A stretch of 64,000 nt of DNA from Dipylidium caninum (taxonomy: Eukaryota > Platyhelminthes > Cestoda > Cyclophyllidea > Dipylidiidae). The stretch covers positions 806,001 through 870,000 of the forward strand of contig QEYB01000921.1 of NCBI GenBank assembly GCA_017562135.1. The letters are read 5' to 3'. Below are positions 47,727-61,174 of this stretch, piece after piece (within the stretch, counting starts at the first letter, position 1; the number at the start of each line of letters is the position of its first letter). The notes beneath the pieces were generated by a model. That model was not told the origin of the DNA and ran no database searches. It saw nothing but the letters and a program-made list of their open reading frames with translations. The position numbers and the translations under genes are program-made.

Positions 47727-48081
47727 GCGTTTATTGTCTTTTTTGTGGTATTTGTCTGTATGCTAATGTTATAGGTAGATAGGCCAAGATGTGTGCTTTT
47801 CTTGGTCAAACTGGAGTGATTAGATTATTTTTGTATATAAGTCTGGAAGAATTGGTAAGTATATTTGAGAAAAATTTGATTTCTCCGTAAGTCTAGTTAG
47901 CGCTTTAAAGGTTGAGTTATTCCGCCCTGTACTTAAGTGACCAACTAAATTAATGAATTTCATCATTTGCAAACGAGGACTGGGGAGAGCTCAAGGTTGA
48001 TTGTGAATGTGGTGAAGGTGTCTGTGAAGTTTGTTTTTCCAACTCTTATTGTACCTTCGTTTTTTGACAGAGTCTGCCATA
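47727..48081. other. Spacer between YIPF4 and the small downstream gene
   Basis: 355 bp on the way from the YIPF4 poly(A) signal to the next start codon. A T-rich acceptor TTTTTTGACAG ends 12 nt before that start codon and could be a 5' UTR or trans-splice acceptor. Otherwise nothing seen. Confidence 0.45.
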
Positions 48082-48754
48082 ATGGATGATAAGACAGTCG
48101 GATTTGAATCCATGGTCGAGTTATTCTTTACGTTTTTGCTGGACCGCAAATCCTACGTGTTAAAGTAACTGTCGTTGCCTTTTTTCGAAGCGGTAATAAA
48201 TTCTTGTAGTATTTGCTCTCTTAACGACATTGCCTTCATGTTTTGCGAGGAGAGAGGTGTCAAGTTGACCAAAGAATTGTTATCACGATTCCATATTGCT
48301 GCATTTCGCTTCTTCGACAAAGTAGCTCGAGTTAAAGTTTGTGGTAATTTGATTTTAATGCCCATTTATAGGGGGTATCGCGCCACAGAACTTCATTACT
48401 CAAAAAGAAGGTGCCGAGATGTCGTATCTTATTTTTTATAGAATTTATACTGTGGTGTATGAGTAACATGTATTTTTAGATCCAGACGCAAAACGGCGAT
48501 TTGGCTCAACAGTGCTGCCAATTGGACGAATTAATGTCTACTGATGACACGATAGTGGTAAATGATATAAAATTCATATTTTTCTCGTCTGCTAGATTGA
48601 CCTAGCTGCGTCAGACACTGTTTCTGGCTATAATCCCTCCCTTTCACCTCCATTAATCACTACGCCAATTTCAAATTCTCGTCGTAAGGCGGCCGAAGTA
48701 CAATGTCCTTCTTTCAACTCGCTCTTTTCAACACAATCTGATGGGCTAACTTGA
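48082..48754 (+). CDS. Unrecognised small five-exon protein (161 residues)
   Basis: I do not recognise this protein. Exons: 48082-48164, 48210-48336, 48372-48410, 48480-48557, 48596-48754; introns 45, 35, 69 and 38 nt, each GT-AG with a T-rich acceptor; all phases agree and end in TGA. The N-terminal half is a predicted helical block (FESMVELFFTFLLDRKSYVL, SLNDIAFMFCEERGVKLTKE, FHIAAFRFFDKVARVK). A short basic patch (RHRTSLLKKK) follows, then a polar part (IQTQNGDLAQQCCQLDELMS) and a Ser/Pro-rich tail ending near RRKAAEVQCPSFNSLFSTQ. No signal peptide or membrane segment. The consistent splicing, rather than the ORF length, is the reason to believe it. It lies tandem to YIPF4, same strand. 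An upstream coding exon is possible. Confidence 0.6.
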
Positions 48755-50114
48755 CTGTCAGGTGAGTTCTTCCCTTATTTACTCTGACACTGTTTAGCAA
48801 AGTCTTGGCAACTTGCATTTACTAGTCCTGTGTGCTTTGGCCTGCCCAATCCACCAATACGCCCTTTCTTAGATTGCACGCATACATTGTGAACTTATCC
48901 CCGAATCGGATCCCTCGTCTGTACCATATGTGTATATTTTTGAATTTAAAAACAAAGCGAATGTATTTTTCCATCTTATTCTTAAATTGACAATTTTATA
49001 AGTCAATCATTGTGCGTTGAGGAAGTACTCCGGCTCAGCCCCTTTGAGCAAGTGTTTGGTGCTCTAACACTTCCTTGCCAAGCATGCGTGCAAGTCAAGT
49101 GCAATTCCTCTACCACATGATCACGAAAACACAATTACTGAGACCATTTTTATCGCCACAAAGTGAAGAGGCTGGTTTACTTCCCTTCCTCTGGTCCAGC
49201 ATTACGTGACAACTTGTTTGTTGAATTTGGAAATATTTCTGTTATATGCCTATTTAAGAGAGTCGCCTTTTAAGCAACCGATGAATGGAATAACAACTTT
49301 TCATGATAAAGTGGAGGGAATGTGGGGTAGATATGTGATATACAAGTTATGGGGCACCGTGAGCGAAATCTGTGTCAATTAGGCGAAAATGTACCAATAA
49401 CCTTGTGCTCTTTCCGCGGTTTAATCCCTGCAGAATTTGGGGAGGGGGTTTGCGTCCACATTTCCTCTTCCCCTCGGCCAATGGTGCGCACGCGATGGTT
49501 GATTTGAAGGTGAGGTGGAATGGTCTCCACGGTGCAAGGGAAGTCATTGTCAGATGTCAAACGGTCGGTCGCCTGACACGTGGCAGGGGGCGGTCTGTTT
49601 CTCGCATCTTAAAGATGTGAAGACACCGAGTTGAATTGAGAACGATAATGAACAGCCGCATGTGTCGCTGCAGAGAATTTCTCAGTTCACCCTGGTCTGC
49701 TTATCAAACATTCAATTGTTTGAAGAAATCTACAAGGTTCTCACAGCGAGTGACCCTTCAGTGGAGTAGTTGGAAGAGAACGTCGAAGTATATGATTGGT
49801 TGAATGAAATCGCGATAGAGAAAAAGAGCAGTTACACCTTTAAAAGGAGGTTAGTTCGAGTCTGCGTGTCCAACCTAGAAAGCCTAGAAAGGCGTGCTTA
49901 GGGTAAATTAGTTTTCGCGACATCATCGCAGGGCTGAGAGCGGTTGAGAGACGAGCCTCGAATTGAGTTTCATCGGCAGCTAGCATGAGGAGGTGACTGG
50001 AGTGCTACTTGAAGGGAGGGCCAAGCACTTATGTAAATTGAAAAGGAAATAAAAGTTTGGAGGAGAGCAGGCTCGAGTTTGTCGCACGATAGTAGGCGAA
50101 CACACTAGTTTCGT

Positions 50115-50145
50115 TCTCTCTCGCTCTCTCTCTCTTGCGCGCGCG
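50115..50145. repeat. CT microsatellite followed by GC alternation
   Basis: CT units to about 50134 run into GCGCGCGCG (about 50137-50145), a potential Z-DNA-type alternation. Confidence 0.75.
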
Positions 50146-51543
50146 GGCACGGATTAAGGGATTTTTTGTGGTTACACTTTCGTTTATCCCAACCCACCCT
50201 CCACTACTGAAGACCGTTGGAAAGTACCTTGGACTTCGGTTTGGGAAGACAAGAACACTTGACTCGCCTGAGACGAGACCAGAACCTCAAGAGGGGGGAA
50301 AAAGAGTCTTTGGAAATGCGCTTCCTTCTTATGTCACCTCCACCCAACGTGGACCTTTCAACCCTCCGTCCACTGAGGCTAGCGGTGCCTCCGTTGTTGA
50401 GTGATGAGGAGCTTAAATTCACACAGTTATCATCATTTGTGGTGATAGTAATGGGTGGCACAGGGCCAAACCTCTGTGTCCGAAGACGAGAGCCTCCGGT
50501 TGATTGTACCTTGCCAGTTTGGCTGTCACGGCAAGACCGCCGAACATCACCAAACTGGTTGTTAAAGGCACAAATGAGGATGGGCTTTTGTGGATAGGAT
50601 TGTTCAGCCTGTTGAATTGAAGATTTTTACTGACAGACAAGGTATTCGCTCATCCCCTCTCACTTCTCATAGTGTTTTCTACGCGCCTCTTAAACTTTAC
50701 CGTCTAGGAATCGAGATAAGGCAGGAAATGCCTCCCAGACCGGTTTATGTTAAGTCGTCAACGGTAGCAGTGAAATGCGGAGCCTCGAAAAGGGGAAAGT
50801 GGAACAACTTTGAAAGCTGAGGTGAAGAAGAATATTCTCTGCTTTAGACTCAAGCTTTTTCAATACCTTGTTGACAGTGGGCTGTCAGAGTCTGATTCTG
50901 TGCCCCCAACGCCTTCTTCCCTATCCTTCGCGCCGGTCTCCCTCCTCCTGTTCTGCCGACGCATTTGTAGTGAAATAACTGGGTCCACTTACTGTCATTC
51001 AGGCTGTCGCCACCTCGTAGGGTATTTCTGGGCGGACCATCTCACAATCCCACCAACTAGCGCCTCAGTTGTAGTCTGGAAGTGGAGACAAAGGCCAGAG
51101 CGCCGTCCACTTTATTATTATAAAACTAGTGAGCAAATAACCCTTTTTGCGAAAAGATTTTCGCAGGCACAAGGTCAAAATCTGTGTCCTAGTGGATGAA
51201 ATCCTCCTCCCCTTCCTCTAGTTTGACGCCTCCCATCGCTAAAGGCTACTCCTTGTCACGTGTCCTCCTCTCAAACTTGACTAATGGGTAGTGATATTAA
51301 CGCTGGGTTGGATTGTTTTGAAGCTTAAATCCTGCTCACTCAAAGGAAGGAGGCGCCTCTTTGACCTACCGATCTTCCACTCCGAGGGGAGGAGAAAATA
51401 AATCTCTTTCTTTTCACTTGTATAGCCAAGTAGTCTTAGTGGAGGTTGATCGTACCCTGCCACTTTGACACTGATTGTTGCACCGGGTGATGTGTCCGAG
51501 TTAACTTGGTGTTGGCATTCATTTAACTTTGTCTCCCCCTCCT

Positions 51544-51555
51544 CCCCCCCCCCCC
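51544..51555. repeat. C12 homopolymer
   Basis: Twelve C in a row, followed by CCCCCC and GGGGG blocks nearby. Confidence 0.85.
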
Positions 51556-54500
51556 GACCCCCCTCGGGGGATCTCGAGACCAATGAAGACGTGGCACACC
51601 GAAGAGCACGAATAGTCACACTTCTCATATTCTGCCTCAATGGCAACAACAATAAATGTGACTCTAGTCTGTTTTCTTTATGCTCAACTACCATTAGCGG
51701 AATGTCTCCTGGGGCCAAAAACATTCACTCACTCACTCATTCACTCTCACTCTCTCACACAAATGTACAAACTCACTGCTATTTGGGATGCCAACTAATT
51801 GCATGGCACGGGCAGTCGTGCATCAACCCACTTGTCGTGAGCACTTTTCGTGTCTCGGATGCCTCACCTCTTGATTTATTCATCTGTCAACCCCACCGCC
51901 GAGTGCGAGCACTCGGCGCGTGAGCCGACCGGCTCACAAGACGGGAAGTGGGTGAAGCGTCGTCGCATTCGGGACGGGAAAACCCCGACATGGGAGATAT
52001 TGGAGGTTGGGCGGGGGGAGAGGGAATGTCGAGACGTCTCCTGCTCGCCCCAAACTTTCGAGACAAGACGTGGTAGACTTAACATCGCTCGAACGGCCTG
52101 TACCTTCTCCCCTGCCGCGGGAGACGGCTTGTGGCGACGGCGTCGGTCTTTTTAATCCGTTATCGCCTCCATTTCACATCTCCCGATTCAGCGGTGGGAC
52201 GAGTGTGCGACAGGCGACAAGGCGAGCCAGCGAGAAGTTTGGGGGAGCCGATGGGGTGCACACGTCTGTGCCAATGTGCTCACTCAGCAGGCCGTTCTGA
52301 CCCGAGCCCGAGCGAATGGTGAAGCCCTCACATGGCCGCTGGAGATGATCTTCCAGCTTGTGGCCACGGCCTCCCAATCATTCTTACCCGGTTGTAGAAA
52401 ATGACCTGGTTAAGAGTGATCAAACAGTGACACCGATGGCATCTTTCACCTCCCAGACCAGACAGGGCAAGCGAAACCTTTCGCAGCTGGCCAAGCTTAT
52501 GCAGACTGCAACCGGAAGGCTGCGGTTGCGAATCTCGTGGCAACGCCTTTCCGCGTTGGCTTATGATGCAGAAAAAGATTACAACATTGTCGAGTCAGGT
52601 AGGCAGAAAAGGCAGTAATCGCAAAATAGTAGGACTGATGGTAACGTAGAGGAGGAGGGAAGCAAGGCTGCCTGGTGGAAATTCTCCTCCGTTGTCAATG
52701 ATTTTTTGACACTCAACGAATGGACTAATTTGCCACCGTAATACCGCCTCCCAACGTCATTTTTCCAACGACCACCAGGGGAGGCTAACAATAAGCTCCC
52801 CCACCGTTTTACATCGTCACGGCAATAAGCCAAACGCAGTTCTTGGAGAGACGGCCAAAAGAGAGAAAAAACGCGTCGCTACAAGGCCACTAACGCTGCT
52901 CCCAAAATACAGAGGTAGTTAAATGCTAATTTCCTAGGGGATTGGCCCGGTGCGCCCGTAGAACCCACGAGACTGGCCTTTTACTCCACCCCAAATGGGC
53001 TATGCGGGAGACGGGGTCTGCGCTCATGGAGACAAACACCTCGGCCGTTCAAGCGAGTGGATGGATGGATGAGGCGCCTGCCGATGACGAGCTCGAATGC
53101 TCACCGAGAGGACCTACTTCGTGGTTACCAGCTTGGCCCAAGCGGAAGGCATTCACTCGGCCTCACACTGATTGTCTTCGGCCGCTTCCGCAGAAACTGA
53201 GGTGCTCCTGTCAGGACACCGGCGGAGCAACCAACTGTCTCGCGGACAGGCCATCTCAGTCGTTCCGAACTCACCGCTGGAGGGACTCCTAGAAGCATTC
53301 TTCCCGCATTGTCACAGTAGAGATCGCGTATGGCTTCAAATGGAAGTGGTTCTTCGCTGTCCTCGGGAATTAACACGCCGGGCGGTCATGGGCAGTGCCA
53401 AGACCGCCCACCCAGCTCAAGGCACCGGGGATGCACTCCGCGAAGTATCAAATGGCCCGAACTTAGGAAATGGAGAAGGTTACTCGTCCGACACGGGTGG
53501 AGGTGTGTTGGAGATTCAAAGGAAGGCGTTGCTCGCGAGTTAAGGCGCCGATGGCAAAAGGGTTGTTCCAATTCCGCCTTTCTCCCCTCCCTTTAAGGAT
53601 TCAGAAAGGGGATTTGTAGGGGTCGATGTCGAAAGGAACGTTCAAGTTCCGCCTTTTCTCAATTCTCTCGTGAGACTCGACTCTCCCCAGTCCGTCAAGA
53701 CGCCAGTCTCGCCTGACCAAGAGCCATTGTTAGTTTACTTTGAAGTGCTCTTGCATCCTGTGGAGGAAACTCTGCAGCTTTGCAGCCGACTTGAGGCCAG
53801 TGGAGTGGCAAAGCAGTTCTAAGACCCCGCGAAGGAGTTTCATTACGGAATTGTGATTCAACTTTTACTACCTATGCGAGGTCAGGGTGGGAGAAGGTGC
53901 GCAAACTCGCAGGTCGAAACGCTTTTCTTGGTTCTCACTTTCGCGCTACCTCACTTCACTTTCGGGCATCTCTGACAACGCGGAGGCCACACAACGCCAG
54001 TGTGGAGTGGGAAAAGTGAGGTGGGCGGATGGAGGACACAGTGCGACGGAAGTGATTAGCCTCTCGTCCGCCAGTCCTCCAACTCCATGCCACCACCACC
54101 CCGCTGCCGGACTGCCCTTCAAGGCAACACGTCAGCGTGGATCGCCTCAGCCCACTCGAAATGTGGCATTATGACACAGTCATGACGGGCTGGCATTTGC
54201 CCTTTCCGCCCATGGGCTTCTGGTGATTAAGCAGTGGCGTACCATCTGGCCACTGCACTGACGTACCTGGACATTTCTCTTCGCTCTCAGTGAAACAGTA
54301 GAAGACCCCCTCAGCCAAACATTGCTGATTTTGCCCCTTTGGTGGGGAAGAAGAGGTTGCCACAGTTGCAACTGCTGACTTACAAGACAAATTAGGGACC
54401 GAGGCAGCCGTAAAACTCTGCCCGAGCGTGAGGAAATGCCTGACCGAGAAGTAATAATTTGGGCCGTGGAGTTACACTGACATGCTTCACAAAGAGGCCT

Positions 54501-56271
54501 CGCGAATGCCAACGACACCTCGTACAGTTAAGGTTCTTGAAGAGGAGGTCTGCTGACTGGGGAGACAGTGAAAGAGACGCAGATGGAGATGAGAAGGTGT
54601 CCAGTCGACTGTCGATCTTTTGACATGCACATCGAAGTTCAACTTACTTTAAAAAGTGACCGAAACTCCAGATTTGAGCCTTAAAATTAGTTGAAGAAAG
54701 CCCAGAAAAAAGTGTGGACAACTTGTCCTCTTCTGCCCGAAGTTTTTGACAGTTTGACAGAAGGACGCCGAAGTCCTCACTTCTCATGTCCTCTCTTCAT
54801 TGAACCATGTCACATGAATGGACCCCGGAACAGAGGTGAGATCATCCCCGTCGAATGCTACCATGCTGGGATGTGGACTGCTGACTGACAATGCAGCCTG
54901 GACGAAAATGATTCTCAGCTGAGCGAACGAACCTGCTGATGGCCCAAGATGCGGCTCTTTGTGCACAACAGGACCAAAAGTTCGATTGAACGAAGCGGAA
55001 GAGGTGATATCGCATTCAGCGACCATTTCACAGCCATCCCGGAGGCCTTTCTGACTCTGCACCGACAAGTCAAATCACTGCGAGCATTCATTCAGGGGAA
55101 ATCACAACGAAAAGAGAAAGTCCTTTTAGATTTTAAGCGTAACTAGCCATTATTTGGAAAGACTCTCGCTTGCCTACACGAGGCACAGCGGCAGAGGACG
55201 AAGGAATGGCCCTCCAGATATGCGCACATGCACTGAGTTCCAAGAGGGCCACGAAACGAGTCGCGGGCACCGCCTTAGCCAGGACAGTGTAACATTCGGA
55301 CACGATGGTTAGATGAATAGAGCGGGTTGAAACAGCCTTTTATGGTGGGATATTAGGCGACATTGTTTGGGAAAGTCAGTTTTTCACAGAGAACGCCGAA
55401 TACGTGTGCAAATTGGGTAGATAAGCAACGACCGACGGGGTAAAATGGCGTTGGATATCTGCTGAGAGAAACTTCGCTTGACTAAAACACACACTCGCAC
55501 ACGCACCGACTCTAGGTGGGACGGAGGGGATCAGAAATTTCAGCTCAAGTTAACGACCACGGGGAGAAGGGGCGAAGAAGTGGCCAAACTGCCCCGATTC
55601 GAGCAGGTGTCTGGCAGGGAATTATAAAGAATTAAGCCATGCTGCTTCGGGGGAGGGAGAAAACGGGTGTCCAGGCCTTAGGGCTGGAGTGGAGTGCTCC
55701 CACCGCTTGCCATCCCGCCATGGAGAAGGGAGATTTTTCCACGGAGAGCAGGACACGTGACCCGAGCGCCTGACCACTGAGGTGACAATTACCTCAAGGT
55801 CTGAAGTCTCGGTCTCTTCAACGATTCACGGGATGGCGCAAAGTTAATTGAGCTGGTGCCTGGTTGGCGAGGTCCGGTTGATGTCAAGGCAACACACGAC
55901 TTTATCATCCCAGATGAATGAGGTGTCACAGCCGTCATCTACTGTCATCTGACAATAATCTCGTGTTCACTCTCCAGTTGCTGCAAACATTGTTTACGTG
56001 GTGCGGGGAAGTCCAACTTTGTCCTGACGCTCCAGTGGGGATTTGGCTGCTCAGGCGCCGCAGGACCTTCCGTACCGGGCGGGTGGCTGGGCAAGATGTC
56101 AGTGGTGACACCAGGAGGGAATTGACAGCGTGGAGAAGGTCACTCGAGCGTCCACTTTCACCAGGCACCGCCCAAAATTAATATCATGAATGCACAAAAA
56201 AATAATTTTTCAACTACCCCATAAAAACCGCTGAGCAGCGTCTCTAGGAGCCATGGGGAATTCACTGTGCG

Positions 56272-56310
56272 GGAGGAGGAGGAGGAGGAGGAGGAGGGGG
56301 AGGGGGAGGG
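56272..56310. repeat. GGA trinucleotide repeat
   Basis: About nine GGA units grading into AGGGGG units. Confidence 0.85.
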
Positions 56311-57941
56311 AAAGGAGGTAATCAGTTGATTACCCGCCTCCTGTGAGCCAGTGGCGTCCTTTCGCGCCTCTCCTATGTCTTTGCCGCCCTGTCGCCAATA
56401 TACGTTACGAACTTGGTCTAGACACTCTGATTCCTTTTCCCTGCGGCGTTCTGGCGATCGCAGAAGGAGACTACTGCCGCAGTCTCTATGGCGAATGAGA
56501 CGGAGGGTCTTGTGGTACCACGAGAACTGACACCGCAAGTGTCAGCAGGACGCCTCTCCAGATCCGCTGGTGACATCTCAGTCAAGGCCAAAACTGAGGT
56601 TGAATTATGTTAGTCCTGAAAAAGGCTGCGCCGTCTACGTGTCGGCCAAGTTGATGTCTCTCCGCAATAGTTGCCGTGAAGGAAATCTGGAGGGACGGTC
56701 TGCTAAGGTCTCAGTGGAAGCTCCTACCATTCTGTGGCAAGTGTCACCTCTCTGTGAGCGCTGAGTCGGGCTAAAGCGACGTACTCTCGTGATTTTCGAT
56801 AGATGAAGTCCACTGCACTGGGCGCTTTTATTCTCTCACACGAGATGTTTCATTCTTGCGGTGGGACAGAAAGGTGCCCCGGTAAGCATGAAGGGAACGT
56901 GAGTAGCCAGCCTTGAGAAGTCTCCTCAACCGCCGCAGGCTACTCTTGGCCCTGCGAGCTGGTACAAATAACCGAAGGTACTTATAGTCCAACGACAAAT
57001 ATGTTTGGGAACTCGGAAAGGTTTTGGTTGATTTCTCCGAGTCACGCGAGAGGAAGTGACAAGCCTGAGTGCCCTGTCAATCAGTCGACAAAAGACCAAA
57101 GCACAACCAACTTCCGTGCAGCCTATCATGAGGCGATCTACGTCTGGACGACATAAAACCATTTTCCCTACCAGAATAAGCGAACAGCGACGAGGACGAT
57201 GTAGATAGTGTTGACGTGAGTGGAGTGGAGGGGATGCCAATATGCCGAATTGCAACTGCTTAGGGAAGAAAGTTGAGTCCGGGATGGAGTCGGACAAGTA
57301 GGAGCTGGACGGATCCGGCCAGGAGGGCCACTCCGAGCCGCCAGCTCCCACTCAGTAGACGCGTCTGGCCTAGCGTCGCTTGGAGACTCCGTCAAGGCTC
57401 TCAAGTCAATTCACTGGCTGCAACAAGCGAGTCTTGAGGCAAAGTAAAACAAATAAACAAACAAACAAGTGCTGTTTATTGGGTGTAGTACGGACTACTA
57501 GTCCTTCTGTATGCCAAAAGTAAGTCCTTTTTTCTTCATTCTGTCCATTTATTACGACAAGAGGAGGAAGTTAGGGAGCGGCGGAGGAGATCGTCGAAGC
57601 GGGAGGCAGGACGCCAGGTGGAGTACAAATTATAGAGGGGATTGAAGGGGTTATCGCCCACGAAAACACCCCCTCGGTCCATCGAAATCGGCCTGGCGGT
57701 GGGGTGTTCTCATTTTTCCTCCGCTAGAAAGGGAGGAGTTGTAGGCCACAACTCTCCCGGTAAATTTAATCTCGACAAAATTTCATTCACCCCAAAGAGG
57801 TTGTGCCCCCTCAAAAGACGCAACACTCCGAACAAAATGTAACTCCATAGACCGTATTTTAATCTTTCACCACAGAATGACCAACATCCACCGGTGGAGC
57901 AAAAAAGACCGCGATTATTCCACAGTGTCTGGCCAACAATG

Positions 57942-57975
<34 letters not shown>

Positions 57976-57978
57976 GAG
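57942..57978. repeat. GA microsatellite
   Basis: Long GA run interrupted once by a T (GATGAGAG). Confidence 0.9.
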
Positions 57979-60900
57979 CCAGCGGACAGCGGTCATTTAT
58001 CACAAATTCCTCAGCATCCCTAAATAACGCGCAATCTGTGGATCAAGGAAGATAAATTTGCCATTCTTCGGGGTCGTTTCCACAGAGACATTCGATGAGC
58101 TTGATGATCCCCAAACCCGGTTATTTGTGACTGAGGCTAACAACTCGCCTCGGTGGGACTGCGTTTTCGACAGACTCGGGATGAGGTCATGTCAACACCC
58201 CATTTAGCCGCGACGACTAACAGACTGTCCACCCCGGAAGGGAGGATTTTATCTGCCCACCAGCTCCCACACCACTTCTCTGAGAGATGATGTTTTTTTC
58301 GTATTGTCAAAATTAGCGGAGTCCTCGCAATCCACGACACAAAACCGTGGAGGTTGAGTGCAGTGGGGAAGTCGGGTGGGATGCAATTAGCCCCCAGCGT
58401 TGACTGGGGGTTTTTTGATTGCCTGCCAAACATAGTTATATCTTGTACTGGACACTTGCATAAGCTGGAAATGAGGAAGGAGGAAGAGGAAGAAGCCCGC
58501 GGTAGACTGTTTCGGGGAGAAGGCATTTGGGTGGGGAGTAATTATGGCTGGTGAGGGAGGAGACAGGCGTCTCCTGGCAATCCTCCGCCACTTATGGCTG
58601 TCGTTAGGCACAACTCTTGAGTGACTATTTTCCTGACGGACATTCGCCGACTTCGCCGAACGTCGAGATCGCGGCGCCGTGGACAGCTTGGACGAGGAAA
58701 TACGCAGGATGTACATCGAAAGACGACGACAGTGGACGTCTCCTCGGTCTTTCAGTCCCCTCCTGGCCGGTCACCTGGCGTTGGTCGGTGTGATTTCGGT
58801 TGAAAGATCGTAGGATCTCCTCATCAGAAGCGTTTGCCGCGTCTCCGCAGCAAGACATGTGTCGAAGCTGAGTGGAAGCAGCGACAAACCCTCTCGGCCG
58901 AGTGCCGACTTCGACCATGTCTGCGAACTTCGCGGAACGCACCACATCGCATCCACCACCTTGTTTGTGCGCCGATCGGCCTGTTTCACTCCTCACAGCC
59001 GCTTTACTCTCCTTCCAACTCTCCTCCTCCCCTTCATTGCGGGAAGGCACAAGGAGGGGCACAGCTTCGACACCACACACGGCGAAGGTGAGCGAAGTAG
59101 AGCGTGTGCCTTTGCTCGAATGTCTACAATTCCCCAGGTGAGGGTTCCACCCGTTGGGAAGTGGAAAATCTCGTGTTTGTGGCTTAGTTGACGCTAACAA
59201 GAGGGCGGAAAGGGGGAGAGCGCCGAGACGAGGCGAGGAGAGGCCTAGTTGGTGCGTGTTACTGGGGAAAAGCCAGGTTTACCAGATGTGGGGCAAATTA
59301 AAGGCATATTTACAAGCTCCTCGGAGAAAGAAAGGGGGCATTAAGACGTTGTGCAATGTTAAGAGAAAAAGTGGCAGTAGTAGCACCATCAACAAGAGCC
59401 ACAATGGCAACAACGCGAATGCCTCCGAAAACCGGATGATGGGAAGTTGAACGGCTAATCCGTTCTAACTAGAAGAGAGGAAAAAGGAGAGCAGACAAAA
59501 CATAGGCCAAAATTCAGCCAGAAAACCGGCGCCGCTTCATGCTCTCCCCACGGGTAAGTGGCACGCCACGAAGGCGATTAAATGTCGGCCAAAGTGATGA
59601 TGGATTGACGTGTTTTTAGGCGCTTATGCTCCTAATCCTCCACCCGAAGGGACTGCACAACGGAGCCTCGAACGACGTGCAGAAAAGGGAGGAGATTACG
59701 TGACCAGTGAGGAGTTGGGGCAATCTTTTCCGCTCCCTCTAATGAATACAAAAGAGGCAGCCAGTGCTCTCCCCGCAGCCGCCATTGTTTCCCCACCGAG
59801 GCGGCAGTGGTGGAGAAGGAAAGTGGCTTCCTCCAACCCGCCTAACTAAACAAGAGACGTGACGGAACCTACAACTTCACAGACGTGATCCCCGAGGTCG
59901 GATGCTCAAGTGACATCAGCCCTAGGGGGCTGATTTCGTGGCTTCTTTGCCCGGACCCGTGTTTTCCTCATGTACCACTAAATTCCGAGGTGAGGAAAGG
60001 ACTCGCCGTCGTGCCACAGAATTTACACGTAGCCTCAGGCAATGACTTGAAGGCTGTCAATTTCGAGGGAAGCCTCCTGGCATTTCCACAAAATACCGTC
60101 TTGGCCACGGACGGGGGCGGCAGAGCCATTGTACCGACGCAGACTTTGGAGTTCCCGTTCTCAACTGCTCATGAAGACGAGAACGGCGGCTCGTCTTTGC
60201 CACGAATGCCGCAAAGAAATGGTCTATCGTAAATGGCGCCAGTGAAGAAATAATGCCACAATTGGCAACCCTCGTCTCCACTCGCAAAAATACGTCCGAC
60301 CTGAGGTGCGGCGGGGTGGAAGACGAGGATCACGGAGGAATAGGATAAAAAGAGCTCCTCACTAAGGTCTATGGATCCTTGTGCCCGACCCTCTTCCCCT
60401 CCCGACGCGATACTCTGAAGGCCTTTGAAAGTATTATGAGGAGGAGGAGAGGTAAAGAGGAGGAACTCTTTGCGCCCCAACTTCAATTGTGGCCCTTCGC
60501 CGCGGCTGGAGGAAGCTGTGTAGACGCCCTCGTGCCCCATCACAATGTCATGCCTCCTCCAACCCTTCCAGCCGCCGTATATAGGCTGCGGAGGGCGAAT
60601 GTATGACTGGAGGCCGGACAAAACTCTTACATGCGTGATTTAGAGAAGCTTGTCAGCGTTCTCCCTATCCATTAGTCCCTTTCAGCCTAACAGGCTCTGA
60701 TAGTGTAAATAGAATGGCATCCAAGCGAGTCTCAAGGCCGCACACTTTGCCTTGAGTGAAGAGACGAGGAATTACCTGTTTTAATGGAGTTATATGGCGG
60801 AGTGGAATCACCTCGGAGAGAGCCTGCCGTAGTGAGGCGTCGAGTCTTTCATGTGTCGCATTCAGTGTACTGCGTGTGTTCGACTGAGCGTTTGACTCAG

Positions 60901-61070
60901 TCGAAGTGGGCGCTTCTGTGAGTGAGGATTGGGTGGGCTCGGTTCACCCTATCGCGCCTGCTACGAAGTGTGTCCCTCGGTGTGTTGGCACCGTCGGCGT
61001 GCTATTCACGCACGTCCACTGTGCGTGGATGTAACTGGGCTCGCCTTTTAGCGGCCATCATGCAACTAAC

Positions 61071-61174
61071 TGTATGCGGTGGATCACTCGGCTCGTGTGT
61101 CGATGAAGAGTGCAGCCAACTGTGTGAACTAGTGTGAATCGCAGACTGCTTTGAACGTCGACATCTCGAACGCA
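61071..61174 (+). rRNA. 5.8S rRNA gene fragment (orphan, probably a pseudogene)
   Basis: GCGGTGGATCACTCGGCTCG, CGATGAAGAGTGCAGCCAAC and GTGAATCGCAGACTGCTTTG are in order, the signature of the 5' two thirds of 5.8S rRNA. GAAGAGTGCAGCCAACTGTG is the flatworm form; most animals have GAAGAACGCAGC. Homology stops at CGAACGCA, before the 3' part that pairs with 28S, and no 28S or ITS2 follows. The text upstream could be ITS1, but I see no 18S 3' end. Several transitions compared with the usual sequence (GAACGTCGACATCTCG) suggest decay. It is a dispersed rDNA fragment, not a working array. Confidence 0.85.

Noticed and set aside
51465..53596. Cluster of 60-150-codon frames on both strands
   Set aside because: Mutually overlapping, low-complexity and without conserved text; explained by few stop codons in GC-rich DNA.
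58625..59200. 191-codon minus strand frame
   Set aside because: In GC-rich DNA with overlapping frames of similar length on both strands; no recognisable motif, no poly(A) signal or acceptor noticed.
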